Shown: positions 1 through 9,162, counted from the first letter of the stretch. The stretch: 64,000 nt of DNA from Ruminococcus sp. (GCA_015066705.1 SVNV01000005.1:1-64000), one strand, 5' to 3'. Numbers and translations are program-made. The notes: generated from the letters alone by a model not told the origin.

Positions 1-28
1 AAAGTCTTTGGAAGGGGGTTCGGGGGAC

Positions 29-48
29 AACCTTTCTTCAGAAAGGTT
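29..48 (-). terminator. Hairpin at left edge
   Basis: A perfect 8-bp stem (AACCTTTC/GAAAGGTT) with a 4-base loop lies downstream of the first minus-strand gene and is followed by a C-rich stretch instead of a T-run. It may be a transcript-end hairpin or part of a dispersed intergenic repeat; the window edge prevents a decision. Confidence 0.35.
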
Positions 49-114
49 TCGCCCCGATAAATTCATATAATATACTTCTATATAACTACCTACCTTAAGA
101 TGGAGAGCTTTTTG

Positions 115-618
115 TTATACTGTTGCGATAATCCAAGGGATAAGGTATGTGATAATTGACATAATAATGGTTGCCATAATAAGTCCCAAGAAAATTGCAG
201 GCACAGATTTTTTCATTTTGATACCCATAAGTGCTGCAATAAGTGCACCTGTCCAAGCGCCTGTGCCAGGGAGCGGTATTCCTACAAAAAGCATAAGTCC
301 CACAAACTCGTATTTCTTGATTGTATCGCTTTTTTCCATTGCTTTTTCTTCAAGCTTTAAAACGAGATTTTTAAGAATGTTGTGCTTTTTCATAAATTCA
401 AATATCCTGTTTATCAGAAGAAGAATAAAAGGTATAGGAATGATGTTTCCGATAATACAGATAATGACTGCCTTGACATACTCAATGCCCAGAAGTGCTG
501 CCGCAATAAGCCCGCCTCTCAGTTCAAGTATTGGCACCATCGATATTATAAAAGCCACTGCCTCTCTCGGCAACCAGCTAAGATTTGTTGTAAACCATTC
601 AATCAACGCTTCCTGCAT
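115..618 (-). CDS. Small multidrug export-type membrane protein (COG2426-like)
   Basis: This 167-residue integral membrane protein resembles the 'small multi-drug export protein' family (COG2426). The family's transport role is poorly tested, so the substrate should be treated as unknown. At least four hydrophobic segments are visible, with a Pro/Gly-rich turn (GIPLPGTGAWTGA) in the second half, which is typical of the family. I chose the ATG at 616-618 because it is preceded by GAGGGAG at good spacing; an in-frame ATG about 50 bases further upstream lies deeper inside the neighbouring gene and lacks such a site. With this start it overlaps the end of the upstream gene by 20 bases, which suggests translational coupling. 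Confidence 0.75.
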   Translation of the reverse strand: MQEALIEWFTTNLSWLPREAVAFIISMVPILELRGGLIAAALLGIEYVKAVIICIIGNIIPIPFILLLINRIFEFMKKHNILKNLVLKLEEKAMEKSDTIKKYEFVGLMLFVGIPLPGTGAWTGALIAALMGIKMKKSVPAIFLGLIMATIIMSIITYLIPWIIATV

Positions 619-1447
619 CTTGTGAAACTCCCTCACTTTCTTCTGTATTCTGCTCAGGGCTGACACCATAAGCTATTTCAACAAGCTTCATAAGCTTTGC
701 AAGATTTTTCTTAAGAACAGGATTTGAAACCTCAGGAATAAGCCCGCAGACAAGTTCCTTTGCTTCGTCCTTCTTGTCGCATTTAAGATAGCATAAAGCT
801 ACAAACATTTTTGCGGTAATTTTAATGTGTCTGTCGCAAAAAACGCTTATGTCAAGTAAAAAATCCTCAGCCTCAGCATACTGACCTATGGCATAATTGT
901 AAATACCCATTGACAATAATCCAAGCTGTGTCCGGGATATATATTCCTTACCCATTTCAAGGATTTTCTCTGCATCATCAAGCTGATAGGACATAACAAA
1001 CACATAGAAATAATGCGCATAGTAGTTGCCCAGCTGAGAGTTTTCAACAGACTCAGGAACAATGCTTTTCATTTCACAGAGAGCTTCGTCGTATCTTTCT
1101 CCGTCGCAAAGCTGTTTTGCAAGAAAAAGTCTGAGTTTAAAGGCTTTCACATCTGATTTTTTATTTAACTTCTCTCTTATTTTATTATAAAATTCATCGC
1201 AATATCCCATTTTAGAGAGATATCTTTCCCATCTGTTCTTCTTTGAAAGACTGCTAACTGTTTTTAAAGTGTAATAAATTATTTCCAGAGCAAGCCCAAA
1301 ACAAAAGCCCTTGTAAACAACATTATACATACTTTCCGGAGAAATAGCTTTACCCTTTATTATAATATGAATAATCACCGCGCCAATCACAAAGAAAAGT
1401 GCAACAACTATCATTTTGCAGATTTTTAAAATTAAATTTCTGAACAT
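599..1447 (-). CDS. Membrane protein with TPR-like repeats, function unknown
   Basis: I do not recognise a specific family. The N-terminus carries two hydrophobic segments (about residues 8-30 and 40-58). The remaining cytosolic or surface part is helical, with paired-helix repeats that look like tetratricopeptide units (for example the stretches around LGNYYAHYFYVF and LLSMGIYNYAIGQYAEAEDF), so a scaffolding role is possible but not shown. The C-terminus is short and acidic. The start is uncertain: ATG at 1445-1447 is used here, but in-frame GTG (1460-1462) and TTG (1463-1465) codons lie just upstream and none has a strong ribosome site. It probably forms an operon with the export-type gene that overlaps its 3' end. 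Confidence 0.6.
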   Translation of the reverse strand: MFRNLILKICKMIVVALFFVIGAVIIHIIIKGKAISPESMYNVVYKGFCFGLALEIIYYTLKTVSSLSKKNRWERYLSKMGYCDEFYNKIREKLNKKSDVKAFKLRLFLAKQLCDGERYDEALCEMKSIVPESVENSQLGNYYAHYFYVFVMSYQLDDAEKILEMGKEYISRTQLGLLSMGIYNYAIGQYAEAEDFLLDISVFCDRHIKITAKMFVALCYLKCDKKDEAKELVCGLIPEVSNPVLKKNLAKLMKLVEIAYGVSPEQNTEESEGVSQDAGSVD

Positions 1448-1518
1448 CTTCAAATCAATCACCAAAGACTATCTTATCACATTTCACCGCTTTTGTAAAG
1501 AAAAACACAAAACAAAAA

Positions 1519-1547
1519 TGGGTATCAGTCAAAAAACCGATACCCAT
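1519..1547 (-). terminator. Terminator after recA-recX
   Basis: A 9-bp stem (ATGGGTATC/GATACCCAT) is followed on the minus strand by TTTTTG, directly after the recX stop codon. This is a convincing intrinsic terminator for the recA-recX transcript. Confidence 0.8.
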
Positions 1548-1551
1548 AAGT

Positions 1552-2169
1552 TTATTCGTCAAAATCAAATTCATACAGCGAAAACACAGCGTTAACGTCA
1601 CTGTATGTATATCCCTGCCTTACAAGAGCATTTTTAACTCTGTCAAGGGATTTTTCGTCTGTAATTTTGTGAAGGTACTTTTTGTCAACAAGCTCTTCAA
1701 GTCGCGAAAGGGTGTCCTCCTCATACTCCGAAAGCACCTCTTCAACAAGCTCTCTGTCAAGCCCCTTCATAAGCATTTCCTGTTTTGCACGGTAATATCC
1801 GAAGCCCTTTGTAACGACAAGCTTTTCTCCCAGTCTTGTGGCATAGCGTCTGTCGTTTACAAGTCCGTTTTCACAAAGCCAGTTTAAAACCTCAAGACAA
1901 ACCTCCTCGTCGTAATTTGCCTCAAGCTTTTTATAAAGCTCCACAAAGCAGTAATCACGATAATCAAGAAGATACAATGCCCTTTCTCTTGCTTTTCTTA
2001 ACTGGTCGGTGTGTTTTATTTCCAAAACAGCCTCGTCGGGAATGTCAATCCCTTTTTTGAGATTGAATTTCATAACAGTTTCAATGTTTAAAAAAATCGT
2101 TTCCCCGTCAGAAAGCTCCACCATAAAGGTGTTGCCCTTGTATTTTTCAAGCGAATCAATTACAGGCAT
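1552..2169 (-). CDS. recX: Regulatory protein RecX
   Basis: RecX is a small cytosolic protein that binds RecA filaments and limits or modulates recombinase activity. The 205-residue sequence is all-helical, with the family's repeated three-helix units. Recognisable pieces are a YLLDYRDYCFVELYKKL segment (helical repeat 1), LCENGLVNDRRYA (repeat 2) and KGFGYYRAKQEMLMKGL with ALVRQGYTYSDVNAV (repeat 3). Length and order fit Gram-positive RecX, including an N-terminal extension of roughly 55 residues. It starts two bases after the recA stop codon, the classical recA-recX arrangement, so the two are almost certainly co-transcribed. Confidence 0.9.
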   Translation of the reverse strand: MPVIDSLEKYKGNTFMVELSDGETIFLNIETVMKFNLKKGIDIPDEAVLEIKHTDQLRKARERALYLLDYRDYCFVELYKKLEANYDEEVCLEVLNWLCENGLVNDRRYATRLGEKLVVTKGFGYYRAKQEMLMKGLDRELVEEVLSEYEEDTLSRLEELVDKKYLHKITDEKSLDRVKNALVRQGYTYSDVNAVFSLYEFDFDE

Positions 2170-2171
2170 AA

Positions 2172-3359
2172 TTACAAGTCTTCAGCAGGCGCAAACTCTT
2201 CAAAATCGTCATCTGCGCTGATTGCAACATCAATAGCAGCAGGTTCAGCCTTTTTAACAGCCTTAACAGCTTCTTCCTTGAGGCTTGCCGCCTTCTTGTT
2301 CTTCTTTGAAGCCATTACAAGCTCTTCCTTTTTAGCAAGAATCTGCTTTTCAACCTCTTCCATAACATCAGGATTTGCAAGGAGCCATTCCTTGGCATTG
2401 TCTCTGCCCTGACCGATTTTAATATCTCCGTATGAGAACCAAGCGCCACCCTTTTTGATAACATCAAGGTCAACAGCCATATCAAGAACTTCACCTACTC
2501 GTGAAATTCCCTTGCCGTACATGATGTCAAATTCACACTCCTTGAATGGAGGAGCAAGCTTGTTCTTAACAACCTTACATCTTGTTCTGTTACCGATAAC
2601 CTCTGCGCCGTTTTTAATCTGTTCACCACGTCTTACTTCAATTCTTACAGAAGCGTAGAATTTAAGTGCACGTCCGCCAGGAGTTGTTTCAGGGTTTCCG
2701 TACATGACACCGATTTTTTCACGGACCTGATTGATAAATACAGCTACACAGTTTGACTTTGAAATAACAGATGTAAGCTTTTTCATAGCCTGTGACATAA
2801 GTCTTGCAAGCTGACCTACGTGAGTATCACCCATATCGCCGTCGATTTCAGCCTTTGTAACCATAGCAGCAACAGAGTCAACAACAATACAGTCAATAGA
2901 ACCTGAACGCACAAGTGCTTCAGCGATTTCAAGTGCCTGTTCACCACTGTCAGGCTGTGAAACAAGCATATCGTCAATGCTTACACCAAGTGCCTCTGCA
3001 TAAACAGGGTCAAGGGCGTGTTCAACGTCGATAAATGCAACTGTACCGCCCTGCTTCTGTGCCTCAGCAGCAATATGCAAAGCAACAGTTGTCTTACCTG
3101 AACTTTCAGGACCATAAACCTCAACAATTCTTCCTCTTGGAGCACCACCAATTCCAAGTGCCATATCAAGTGTCATTGAGCCTGTCGGAATAGTTGAAAC
3201 ATTAAGTACAGACTTCTGTCCCATTTTCATAACTGCACCTGCACCGTATTTCTTTTCAATCTGTGCAATAGCAGTTTCCAGAGCCTTCTTCTTTTCATCG
3301 TCAGTTTTTGGCATTTCAAGAGTCTTCTTGTCAGCCGCCTTCTTCTTGTCAATCGCCAT
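2172..3359 (-). CDS. recA: Recombinase RecA
   Basis: RecA is the DNA-strand-exchange ATPase of homologous recombination and the co-protease for LexA-type repressors. The 395-residue protein shows the Walker A motif GPESSGKTT, the Walker B region ([11 protein letters not shown]), the [25 protein letters not shown]-binding loop L2 region and the KNK.APPF motif typical of RecA. The C-terminal tail is Lys/Ala-rich and then acidic. The start is the ATG at 3357-3359 (MAIDKKK): it has AAAGGA about nine bases upstream, whereas the in-frame ATG at 3366-3368 lies too close to that site. I saw no clear clostridial or Bacillus-type LexA box upstream, so SOS control is not supported by what I can see. Confidence 0.97.
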   Translation of the reverse strand: MAIDKKKAADKKTLEMPKTDDEKKKALETAIAQIEKKYGAGAVMKMGQKSVLNVSTIPTGSMTLDMALGIGGAPRGRIVEVYGPESSGKTTVALHIAAEAQKQGGTVAFIDVEHALDPVYAEALGVSIDDMLVSQPDSGEQALEIAEALVRSGSIDCIVVDSVAAMVTKAEIDGDMGDTHVGQLARLMSQAMKKLTSVISKSNCVAVFINQVREKIGVMYGNPETTPGGRALKFYASVRIEVRRGEQIKNGAEVIGNRTRCKVVKNKLAPPFKECEFDIMYGKGISRVGEVLDMAVDLDVIKKGGAWFSYGDIKIGQGRDNAKEWLLANPDVMEEVEKQILAKKEELVMASKKNKKAASLKEEAVKAVKKAEPAAIDVAISADDDFEEFAPAEDL

Positions 3360-3380
3360 ATATATCATTCCTTTCTGCCT

Positions 3381-3408
3381 TTTATAGGCATTCTATTATT
3401 TACTGCAA
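3381..3408 (-). promoter_or_regulatory. Possible recA promoter
   Basis: On the minus strand TTGCAG is followed after 16 bases by TATAAA, about 20 bases before the recA start. The match is moderate and the leader would be short. An alternative TATTATA lies slightly further upstream, so the assignment is tentative. Confidence 0.35.
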
Positions 3409-3447
3409 CTATATAATAACGCTATTTGTGTCCATAAATCTGTACTG

Positions 3448-4317
3448 TTAGTCGTTTTGGAGGAAAATCTTTTCTCCAAAGACAATTCTGTTTACGCCAC
3501 ACAAATCAGCCTTATATCTTACGTTTTTTAAACCGCTGTGAATAAGCATTGAGGAAACCTCATCTTCCTGCCCCATACCAATTTCAAAGGCAAGCATTCC
3601 ACCGTCTTTAAGGTCATTATTCCACAATCTGACAATTCCTCTGTAAAAATCAAGTCCGTCGTCGCCACCAAAAAGTGCCATTTCAGGCTCAAAGGTAACC
3701 TCCTTCTGCAAGGCTTCCATATCGTCTTTTGTAAGATACGGCGGGTTTGAAACTATCAAATCAAACTTCCCCATAGTCTTAGCAAAATCTTCGTTTAAAA
3801 CGTCGCCTTTTACGATTTTCACGTTGCTGTTGTTAAGCTTTTTATTTTCTTCAAGATATTTAATTGCACTGTCTGAAAATTCCACGCAGGTAACCCTTTC
3901 GCAGTTAAGATTTTTTTCAAGAGTAATCCCGATACAACCACTTCCTGCACACAAATCACAAACAGAAATTTCCGTCTTTCCCTTAAAACGTGAAATAAGA
4001 AATTCCACCAGAGTTTCCGTATCCTGTCTTGGAATCAGCACTCCCTCGCCTACCTTGAAAGGCATTCCGAAAAACTCCCATTCCTTTGCAATATACTGCA
4101 AAGGATATCCCTCACAGCGTTTATTTATCATTTTTAAAAAGTCATCAGAATTCTTTTTGTCAGCCTGCTTTTCATATTCCTGTGAAAACTTAAAGCTGTT
4201 AAAGGAAATCCCGAAAGCTTTTTCAAACAAAATGCCACAGTCAAACTCTGCGTTTTCAATCCCATTTTCCAAAAGGGTGTCAAGTCCCTTTTTAAAAATA
4301 TCCCTGCAAGTTACCAT
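3448..4317 (-). CDS. prmC: Release factor glutamine methyltransferase PrmC (HemK)
   Basis: PrmC methylates the glutamine of the GGQ motif in peptide-chain release factors RF1 and RF2, using S-adenosylmethionine. The 289-residue sequence has the helical N-terminal substrate-recognition domain (about residues 1-90), the SAM-binding motif I (CDLCAGSGCIGITL) and the catalytic NPPY motif (VSNPPYL). The length is normal for the family. The ATG overlaps the end of the upstream yqhQ gene by seven bases, implying translational coupling. In many clostridia yqhQ, prmC and prfA occur together; here prfA is not next to it, and recA follows instead. Confidence 0.93.
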   Translation of the reverse strand: MVTCRDIFKKGLDTLLENGIENAEFDCGILFEKAFGISFNSFKFSQEYEKQADKKNSDDFLKMINKRCEGYPLQYIAKEWEFFGMPFKVGEGVLIPRQDTETLVEFLISRFKGKTEISVCDLCAGSGCIGITLEKNLNCERVTCVEFSDSAIKYLEENKKLNNSNVKIVKGDVLNEDFAKTMGKFDLIVSNPPYLTKDDMEALQKEVTFEPEMALFGGDDGLDFYRGIVRLWNNDLKDGGMLAFEIGMGQEDEVSSMLIHSGLKNVRYKADLCGVNRIVFGEKIFLQND

Positions 4318-5270
4318 TTATCGTCCTCTTTGTCATCAGGAATACAAGGCATAAGTGATGCAATGGCAACCTCGATTTCCTTTTCGTCAGGCTCTCTTGT
4401 TGTAAGATGCTGTAATTTAATTCCCGGGAATGAAATAATTCTTGTGACGAAGTTGTCATATCTTCCTGCAAGTCTGATTATCTCATAGGCAATACCGATA
4501 ACAAAAGGCATAAGCGCCAGCTTACACACAACTCTGATAAGTGTGTTATCCCAAGGAAGTCTTAAAACTGAAAAAACAATAATACTTATAAAAAGAATTA
4601 TAAAAATAAAGCTTGTTCCACATCTCGGGTGAAAACGTGTCTGCTTCTTTACGTTTTCAACGTTAAGCTCAAGTCCTGCTTCATAGCAGGCGATTGTCTT
4701 ATGTTCAGCGCCATGATATTCGTATGTGCGTCGCATATCCTTCATAAGTCCCGTAAGTGCAAGATACACAACGAAGATTATGATTTTCAGAAAACCTTCA
4801 ACAACTGTCTTTGTAAAATTATTAAGTGGAAGAAGCTTTCCTACAAGTCCTGAAAAAAGCGATGGAAGCCACATGAAAAGTACAACTGCCAGAGCTATTC
4901 CCACAACCATAGCAACACCCATGATTACAGCAGTAACCTTGTCGCCGAGCTTTTCATCAAGCCATTTTTCAAACTTCGTTTCAGGTTCTTCTTCATCAGC
5001 AAAAGCCTTGTCAGCAGATTTTGAAAGGCATTTATACCCCTCAATCAGTGACGAAACGAAATTGAAAACCCCTCTCACAAAAGGAACCTTTTTAAACCAC
5101 GGAGCTTTTTTACCGTTGTTTGCAGGCCATGTTTCCACGTCAATAGTCCCGTCAGGAAGTCTTACCGCCATAGCAGAGGTATCAACACCTCTCATCATAA
5201 CGCCCTCGATAAGTGCCTGACCGCCTATTTTTGATTTGAATTTACAATCTTTTTCCTTAGATTTACTCAT
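4311..5270 (-). CDS. yqhQ: DUF1385 membrane protein YqhQ
   Basis: This is a conserved Gram-positive integral membrane protein of undetermined biochemical role. The 319-residue sequence begins with the family signature GGQALIEGVMMRG, followed by several hydrophobic segments and the conserved YHGAEHKTIACYE and HPRCGTSF motifs, whose histidines and cysteines could bind metal. The ATG at 5268-5270 is preceded by AAGGGAA at normal spacing and lies inside the last codons of the histidine kinase gene (eight-base overlap). It is therefore probably co-transcribed with the two-component system upstream and with prmC downstream. Confidence 0.88.
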   Translation of the reverse strand: MSKSKEKDCKFKSKIGGQALIEGVMMRGVDTSAMAVRLPDGTIDVETWPANNGKKAPWFKKVPFVRGVFNFVSSLIEGYKCLSKSADKAFADEEEPETKFEKWLDEKLGDKVTAVIMGVAMVVGIALAVVLFMWLPSLFSGLVGKLLPLNNFTKTVVEGFLKIIIFVVYLALTGLMKDMRRTYEYHGAEHKTIACYEAGLELNVENVKKQTRFHPRCGTSFIFIILFISIIVFSVLRLPWDNTLIRVVCKLALMPFVIGIAYEIIRLAGRYDNFVTRIISFPGIKLQHLTTREPDEKEIEVAIASLMPCIPDDKEDDKW

Positions 5271-6765
5271 TATCCAATTCCCTTTCGTTCTGTAATGAAC
5301 GTTCATCTGTCGAGATAACCTCAACGCTTATGGTTTCCTTGTCGTTTTTCTTGTTTTTATCCGTAAGTGCCGGAAGTGTAATCATAACCGTAGTTCCCAC
5401 TCCAAGCTCGCTGTAAAGGTTAAGAGTACCGCCGTGCATAGAAATAATTTCGTCTGCAACAGCAAGTCCTATACCGCTTCCACGTCTTGTGTGGTTAGCC
5501 TTGAAGAATTTGGTTTTGATTTTCGGCAAATCTTCAGCAGAAATTCCAAGTCCCGTATCCGATACAGAAATAACCACCGAGTCGTCCTGCTCATAGGCTT
5601 CAACCGATACAGTATCTCCCTTATCGGAATACTTGATTGCATTATCCACAATATTTATAAAAACCTGCTTTAATCTGTTTTTATCACCGTTTACAAATGA
5701 AAGCATTTCAGGCTCGTAGTAATTAAGGGTAATCCCCATAATTCTTGCTCTTTCCTGATAGATAAGGACTGTTTCTCCAAGCTCTGCAAGAATGTCAATG
5801 GTATCCATCTGTAAAACCAGACGCCCGTCCTGAATTCTTGAAAAGTCCAGAAGCTCCTCAACCATCTGAGAAAGTCTTTCCGTTTCACTGGAAATAACTC
5901 TCATTCCTTTTAAGAACATTCCTCTGTCGTTTATCTGAGAAAGTGTTTCACTCCAACCCTTGATAGCAGTAAGAGGAGTTCTCAGCTCGTGTGAAACCGA
6001 CGATATAAATTCGTTTTTCATATATTCGGTATTTGAAAGCTCATCAGCCATAAAGTTTATGTCGTCGCAAAGCTCACCGATTTCGTCATCGGATTTTTTC
6101 TCAATTCTTTCAGAAAAATCACCCGTAGCAAACTTCTTTGCAAACTCGCCGATTTCCATAACAGGATACACAATGGACTTTACAAAGAACATACCCGCAG
6201 CAAACACAAAGACCATTATTGCCACAGCAACGCCTATGATAATCAGCGACATTGCAACCACCTGGTCGTCTACCTTCTTAAGTGAAACAAACATTCTTAC
6301 AGCTTCGTACTCGTTGCTTCCCATAGGAATCATCTCTGTCATCGCCATAATTTTTTCGCCGGTCGGCAGCCTGAAAACCGCCTTGCCCTTACCGTTCTGA
6401 GATTCTACTGCCATAGAATAATCCTCGATAGAGGTATTGTCGCTGGGTGCAAAACCCGACGAAGTAACAGCGGTATTTCCGTAAACGTCGATAGCCATCA
6501 GCTCGATTTTTTCTTTGTTCTCATAATTTTCAACAATATTTCTCAGCTCACTGCTGAAATTAGTGTCAAAGTCCTCTGCATATCTGGTCACAGTACCCAT
6601 AACCACGTTCATCTGTGAAGAGAGAAACTGACTTGTAGAGTTGTAATAATACTGTCTTATGCCGATAATGAGGGTTACTGTAATAACAAGCAGAATTATA
6701 AAAACGATGCCGACGCTGTTTGTAAGCCAACGACGTCTGATGCTTTGCTTATGTCGCTTCGCCAT
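5263..6765 (-). CDS. HAMP-domain sensor histidine kinase
   Basis: This 500-residue membrane kinase senses an unknown extracellular signal and phosphorylates the response regulator encoded upstream. An N-terminal transmembrane helix (about residues 14-37) and a second one (about 172-198) flank an extracytoplasmic domain of some 135 residues. A HAMP linker follows (PVMEIGEFAKKFATGDFSER), then the HisKA H-box SSVSHELRTPLTAIKG with the phosphoacceptor His near residue 260, and the HATPase part with the N-box (NIVDNAIKYS), G1 (DTGLGI) and G2 (GSGIGL) motifs. The overall plan is PhoR/WalK-like, but without a PAS domain. It is separated from its regulator by an unusual 198-base gap carrying repeats. 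Confidence 0.9.
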   Translation of the reverse strand: MAKRHKQSIRRRWLTNSVGIVFIILLVITVTLIIGIRQYYYNSTSQFLSSQMNVVMGTVTRYAEDFDTNFSSELRNIVENYENKEKIELMAIDVYGNTAVTSSGFAPSDNTSIEDYSMAVESQNGKGKAVFRLPTGEKIMAMTEMIPMGSNEYEAVRMFVSLKKVDDQVVAMSLIIIGVAVAIMVFVFAAGMFFVKSIVYPVMEIGEFAKKFATGDFSERIEKKSDDEIGELCDDINFMADELSNTEYMKNEFISSVSHELRTPLTAIKGWSETLSQINDRGMFLKGMRVISSETERLSQMVEELLDFSRIQDGRLVLQMDTIDILAELGETVLIYQERARIMGITLNYYEPEMLSFVNGDKNRLKQVFINIVDNAIKYSDKGDTVSVEAYEQDDSVVISVSDTGLGISAEDLPKIKTKFFKANHTRRGSGIGLAVADEIISMHGGTLNLYSELGVGTTVMITLPALTDKNKKNDKETISVEVISTDERSLQNERELDNE

Positions 6766-6800
6766 TACTTCCCCTCCTTTTTAGCTGATTTTAAAAATCC

Positions 6801-6863
6801 GTCTGCGAAGCAGACACCTTAATTGTCCATTGTCCATTGTCAATTGTCAATTGGGCATTGACC
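6801..6863. repeat. Hairpin plus six tandem ATTG-heptamers
   Basis: Between the regulator and kinase genes lies a small hairpin (GTCTGC-GAA-GCAGAC, 6801-6815), followed from 6822 by six consecutive 7-base units: ATTGTCC twice, ATTGTCA twice, ATTGGGC and ATTGACC. The array is non-coding and interrupts what is otherwise a tightly packed operon. Confidence 0.75.
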
Positions 6864-6942
6864 ACCGGTGAGCCACCGGCACCTCCTCCCCCTCGCCTCT
6901 CTTTTGCTCAGATAATTTCTTTTGAGTGCTCGGGGGTTATTG

Positions 6943-6964
6943 AAAACACCTGTCGGTGTTTTCT
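6943..6964. other. Palindrome at the end of the response regulator gene
   Basis: A 9-bp inverted repeat (GAAAACACC/GGTGTTTTC, 4-base loop) lies immediately at the stop of the regulator gene. No T-run follows on the minus strand, so it looks more like an RNA-processing or partial-termination hairpin between regulator and kinase than a full terminator. Confidence 0.5.
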
Positions 6965-7671
6965 TAATTAGGCATAGACCATTTATATCCGTATCCCCAG
7001 ATAGTGAGAATATACTGTGGATTTGAAGGCTCGTCCTCAATCTTCATCCTGATTCTTCTGATATTTACGTCTACGATTTTTTCATCACCGAAATATGTTT
7101 CGCCCCAGATATGTGAAAGGATACTTGTTCTGTCAAGGGCGGTATTCTGATTCTTAAAGAAATATTCCATAATCTGATATTCAACCTGAGTAAGAACGAT
7201 AGGCTGACCATTTTTAAGAACAGTTCTTGATTTAAGATTGAGAGTAAAAGGTCCTGAAATAATGTTTGTTGCAGTTTCAGGCTTTGTGTGAGTCATATTG
7301 ACTCTTCTGCATACAGCGTCAACTCTTGCAATAAGCTCAGAAATTGAAAATGGCTTTGTAATATAGTCGTCAGCACCAAGCATAAGTGACGAAACCTTAT
7401 CCATTTCCTGAGATTTAGCTGAAAGCATAATAATTCCCATTGTAGCGCTTCTTTCCCTCAGCCTTTTACAAACCTGAAAACCGTCAATTCCTGTCATCAT
7501 AATGTCAAGAAGAACAACATCAAAGCTTCCGTTTGACTCATCAAAAACTCTAAGAGCCTCTTCGCCACAGTTAACGTCAACAACCTCATAGCCAACTCTC
7601 ATAAGATTGATAACTATAAATTCTCTGATAGAATCCTCATCTTCACAAACAAGTATTCTCTTTGTACTCAC
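6964..7671 (-). CDS. OmpR/PhoB-family response regulator
   Basis: This is a 235-residue two-domain transcription factor. The receiver domain (about residues 4-118) has the acidic pocket (CEDED), the phospho-acceptor Asp56 in VVLLDIMM and the conserved Lys in ITKPFSI. A winged-helix DNA-binding domain follows (about 135-232), with the family's VDVNIRRIRMKIE recognition helix and the C-terminal ILTIWGYGYKW hairpin. Translation starts at a GTG (7669-7671) with GAAAGGA upstream. It lies between a lipoprotein gene and its partner kinase in one operon. The target genes are unknown; a cell-envelope role is a guess based on the neighbours. Confidence 0.92.
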   Translation of the reverse strand: MSTKRILVCEDEDSIREFIVINLMRVGYEVVDVNCGEEALRVFDESNGSFDVVLLDIMMTGIDGFQVCKRLRERSATMGIIMLSAKSQEMDKVSSLMLGADDYITKPFSISELIARVDAVCRRVNMTHTKPETATNIISGPFTLNLKSRTVLKNGQPIVLTQVEYQIMEYFFKNQNTALDRTSILSHIWGETYFGDEKIVDVNIRRIRMKIEDEPSNPQYILTIWGYGYKWSMPN

Positions 7672-7687
7672 AATAATCGTCCTTTCT

Positions 7688-9016
7688 CTATTGAATTATA
7701 TAAAAACTGTTTTTAACTTCATCAATGGTAGGAATAAGCGGCTCACGTCTGTTTGTAGGAATCTTTACAAGATAGTCAAGCTGTCCGCTTGAGCCGATAA
7801 CCTCATATCCCTGATATTCAAAGTCGGAGGTCATTGTTTTGGGGCAGACCTTGATTCTCATAAGCTCGGTCATAAATCCTGAAATATTCCCCTCATATTT
7901 ATAAAACACAGCTTCGTTTGTAGCAGTATCGATTTTAGTTGTGACAACGCCCTGCCATCTTTTCGGGAAAACCATCTGGTATCCGTCTGAAATAGAGTAA
8001 TAACCGCTGTATTTCTTTTCCAGACTGTAATAGTCGTTGTAGTTATACCAGCTTGTCATCAAAACCTTTTCTTCGTCAGGGAGACTTTCGTGCCCCGGCA
8101 TAAGCTCGGTCACAGGAATTTCAATAATCCCGTTTCCGTCAATGTCCCTGGAATAATATCCCGCCGGCCTTGAGGTTTTCATCAGAAGCTTCTCCGGCAT
8201 CTGCAAAAGCGGATTCTGCAATTTATTGTATCTGAAATAAATTATCTCCGTCTGAAGCTCGCCTGTCGATTTGAGGCAATCCACAAATACTGCCGGGGTA
8301 TGCTCATCAGCAAGTCCTATTGTACTGTTAGGGAAAGAAACCGTATCCGACGCCATAGCCACCTGATGGGTTTTTGAAATAAGTCCGCCTTCTGACTGAA
8401 TAAGCGAAGCCGTTACCGTAGAGGTCGTAGCATTATTCATAACAGCAAAAATCTCCTTTTGTCCGTCCTTATCAAGGTCAAGGATTTCCATAAGAGAATA
8501 GGTATCTTCAAAAACAGACGGCATAAATCCGTTTTCGTCATATCTGGAAATCTGAAGATACTTTACATCAACAGTCATTGATGAATAGCCGACAATAATG
8601 TTTTTAAGCTTGTCTGCACCAAGGGCAGAAATAGAAACCTTGTCAATGTCAGTTCCCTTTCCTGCAAGGTCAAAAACCGACTTCCAATGACCGCCCTCCG
8701 TCTGGTCCATTACATTTATTCTGACACCACTGTCACCGACCGAAGTATTTTTCAGCTCATAAAATACCAGTGCCTCGTCTGTAATCTCCGTATCAATATC
8801 CGCAACGATATAAGCCGAACGGTTATTACCGTTTTTAGGATACTTGAGAGAAATGTCTTTTCCTACACTTTTTTCCAGCGTCTCGTGAATGTTTGACTGC
8901 TCGTCGGTAAGATTAGGCGACGCCATAAGTCCCTCGATACCGAGAGTGTTTCCAACACCGCAGCCCGTAAGCAAAAGACAGCCACAGACAGCTATTGAAA
9001 GTATTCTTTTTTTCAT
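7688..9016 (-). CDS. Predicted lipoprotein with repeat (FG-GAP/VCBS-like) architecture
   Basis: This is an extracytoplasmic lipoprotein of 442 residues. The start at 9014-9016 gives a type II signal peptide with the lipobox LLTGC; longer in-frame extensions have no such signal, and AAAGGA lies at normal spacing. The mature part contains repeated strands of the form DLDKDGQKEIFAV, DIDGNGIIEIPV and VADIDTEIT, which recall Ca-binding FG-GAP/VCBS propeller blades. It is the first gene of the operon with the response regulator and kinase, so it may be an accessory sensor or a surface protein reporting on the envelope. That link is inferred from position only. Confidence 0.72.
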   Translation of the reverse strand: MKKRILSIAVCGCLLLTGCGVGNTLGIEGLMASPNLTDEQSNIHETLEKSVGKDISLKYPKNGNNRSAYIVADIDTEITDEALVFYELKNTSVGDSGVRINVMDQTEGGHWKSVFDLAGKGTDIDKVSISALGADKLKNIIVGYSSMTVDVKYLQISRYDENGFMPSVFEDTYSLMEILDLDKDGQKEIFAVMNNATTSTVTASLIQSEGGLISKTHQVAMASDTVSFPNSTIGLADEHTPAVFVDCLKSTGELQTEIIYFRYNKLQNPLLQMPEKLLMKTSRPAGYYSRDIDGNGIIEIPVTELMPGHESLPDEEKVLMTSWYNYNDYYSLEKKYSGYYSISDGYQMVFPKRWQGVVTTKIDTATNEAVFYKYEGNISGFMTELMRIKVCPKTMTSDFEYQGYEVIGSSGQLDYLVKIPTNRREPLIPTIDEVKNSFYIIQ

Positions 9017-9056
9017 CTGAAACCGTCCTTTCGCAAATAATTTCACAGATACTAAC

Positions 9057-9085
9057 ATTATATCACAAAACAAATAATTTTTAAA
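9057..9085 (-). promoter_or_regulatory. Promoter of lipoprotein - two-component operon
   Basis: On the minus strand TTTAAA is followed after 17 bases by a perfect TATAAT, about 40 bases upstream of the lipoprotein start. The -35 element is weak, which would fit an activator-dependent or modest sigma-A promoter. Confidence 0.55.
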
Positions 9086-9122
9086 GTACTTTTCAGCATT
9101 TTTTCTAAAATTTCCAACAAAA

Positions 9123-9146
9123 AAAGCAGGATAAAAATCCTGCTTT
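9123..9146 (-). terminator. Terminator of citrate synthase gene
   Basis: A 10-bp stem (AAAGCAGGAT/ATCCTGCTTT) with a 4-base loop is followed on the minus strand by TTTTG; it lies shortly after the citrate synthase stop codon. Confidence 0.85.
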
Positions 9147-9162
9147 GAAATGTAATTTCGAT

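Noticed and set aside
3360..3447. SOS (LexA) box upstream of recA
   Set aside because: No CGAACATATGTTCG-like sequence was found in the short upstream region, although recA is often LexA-controlled.
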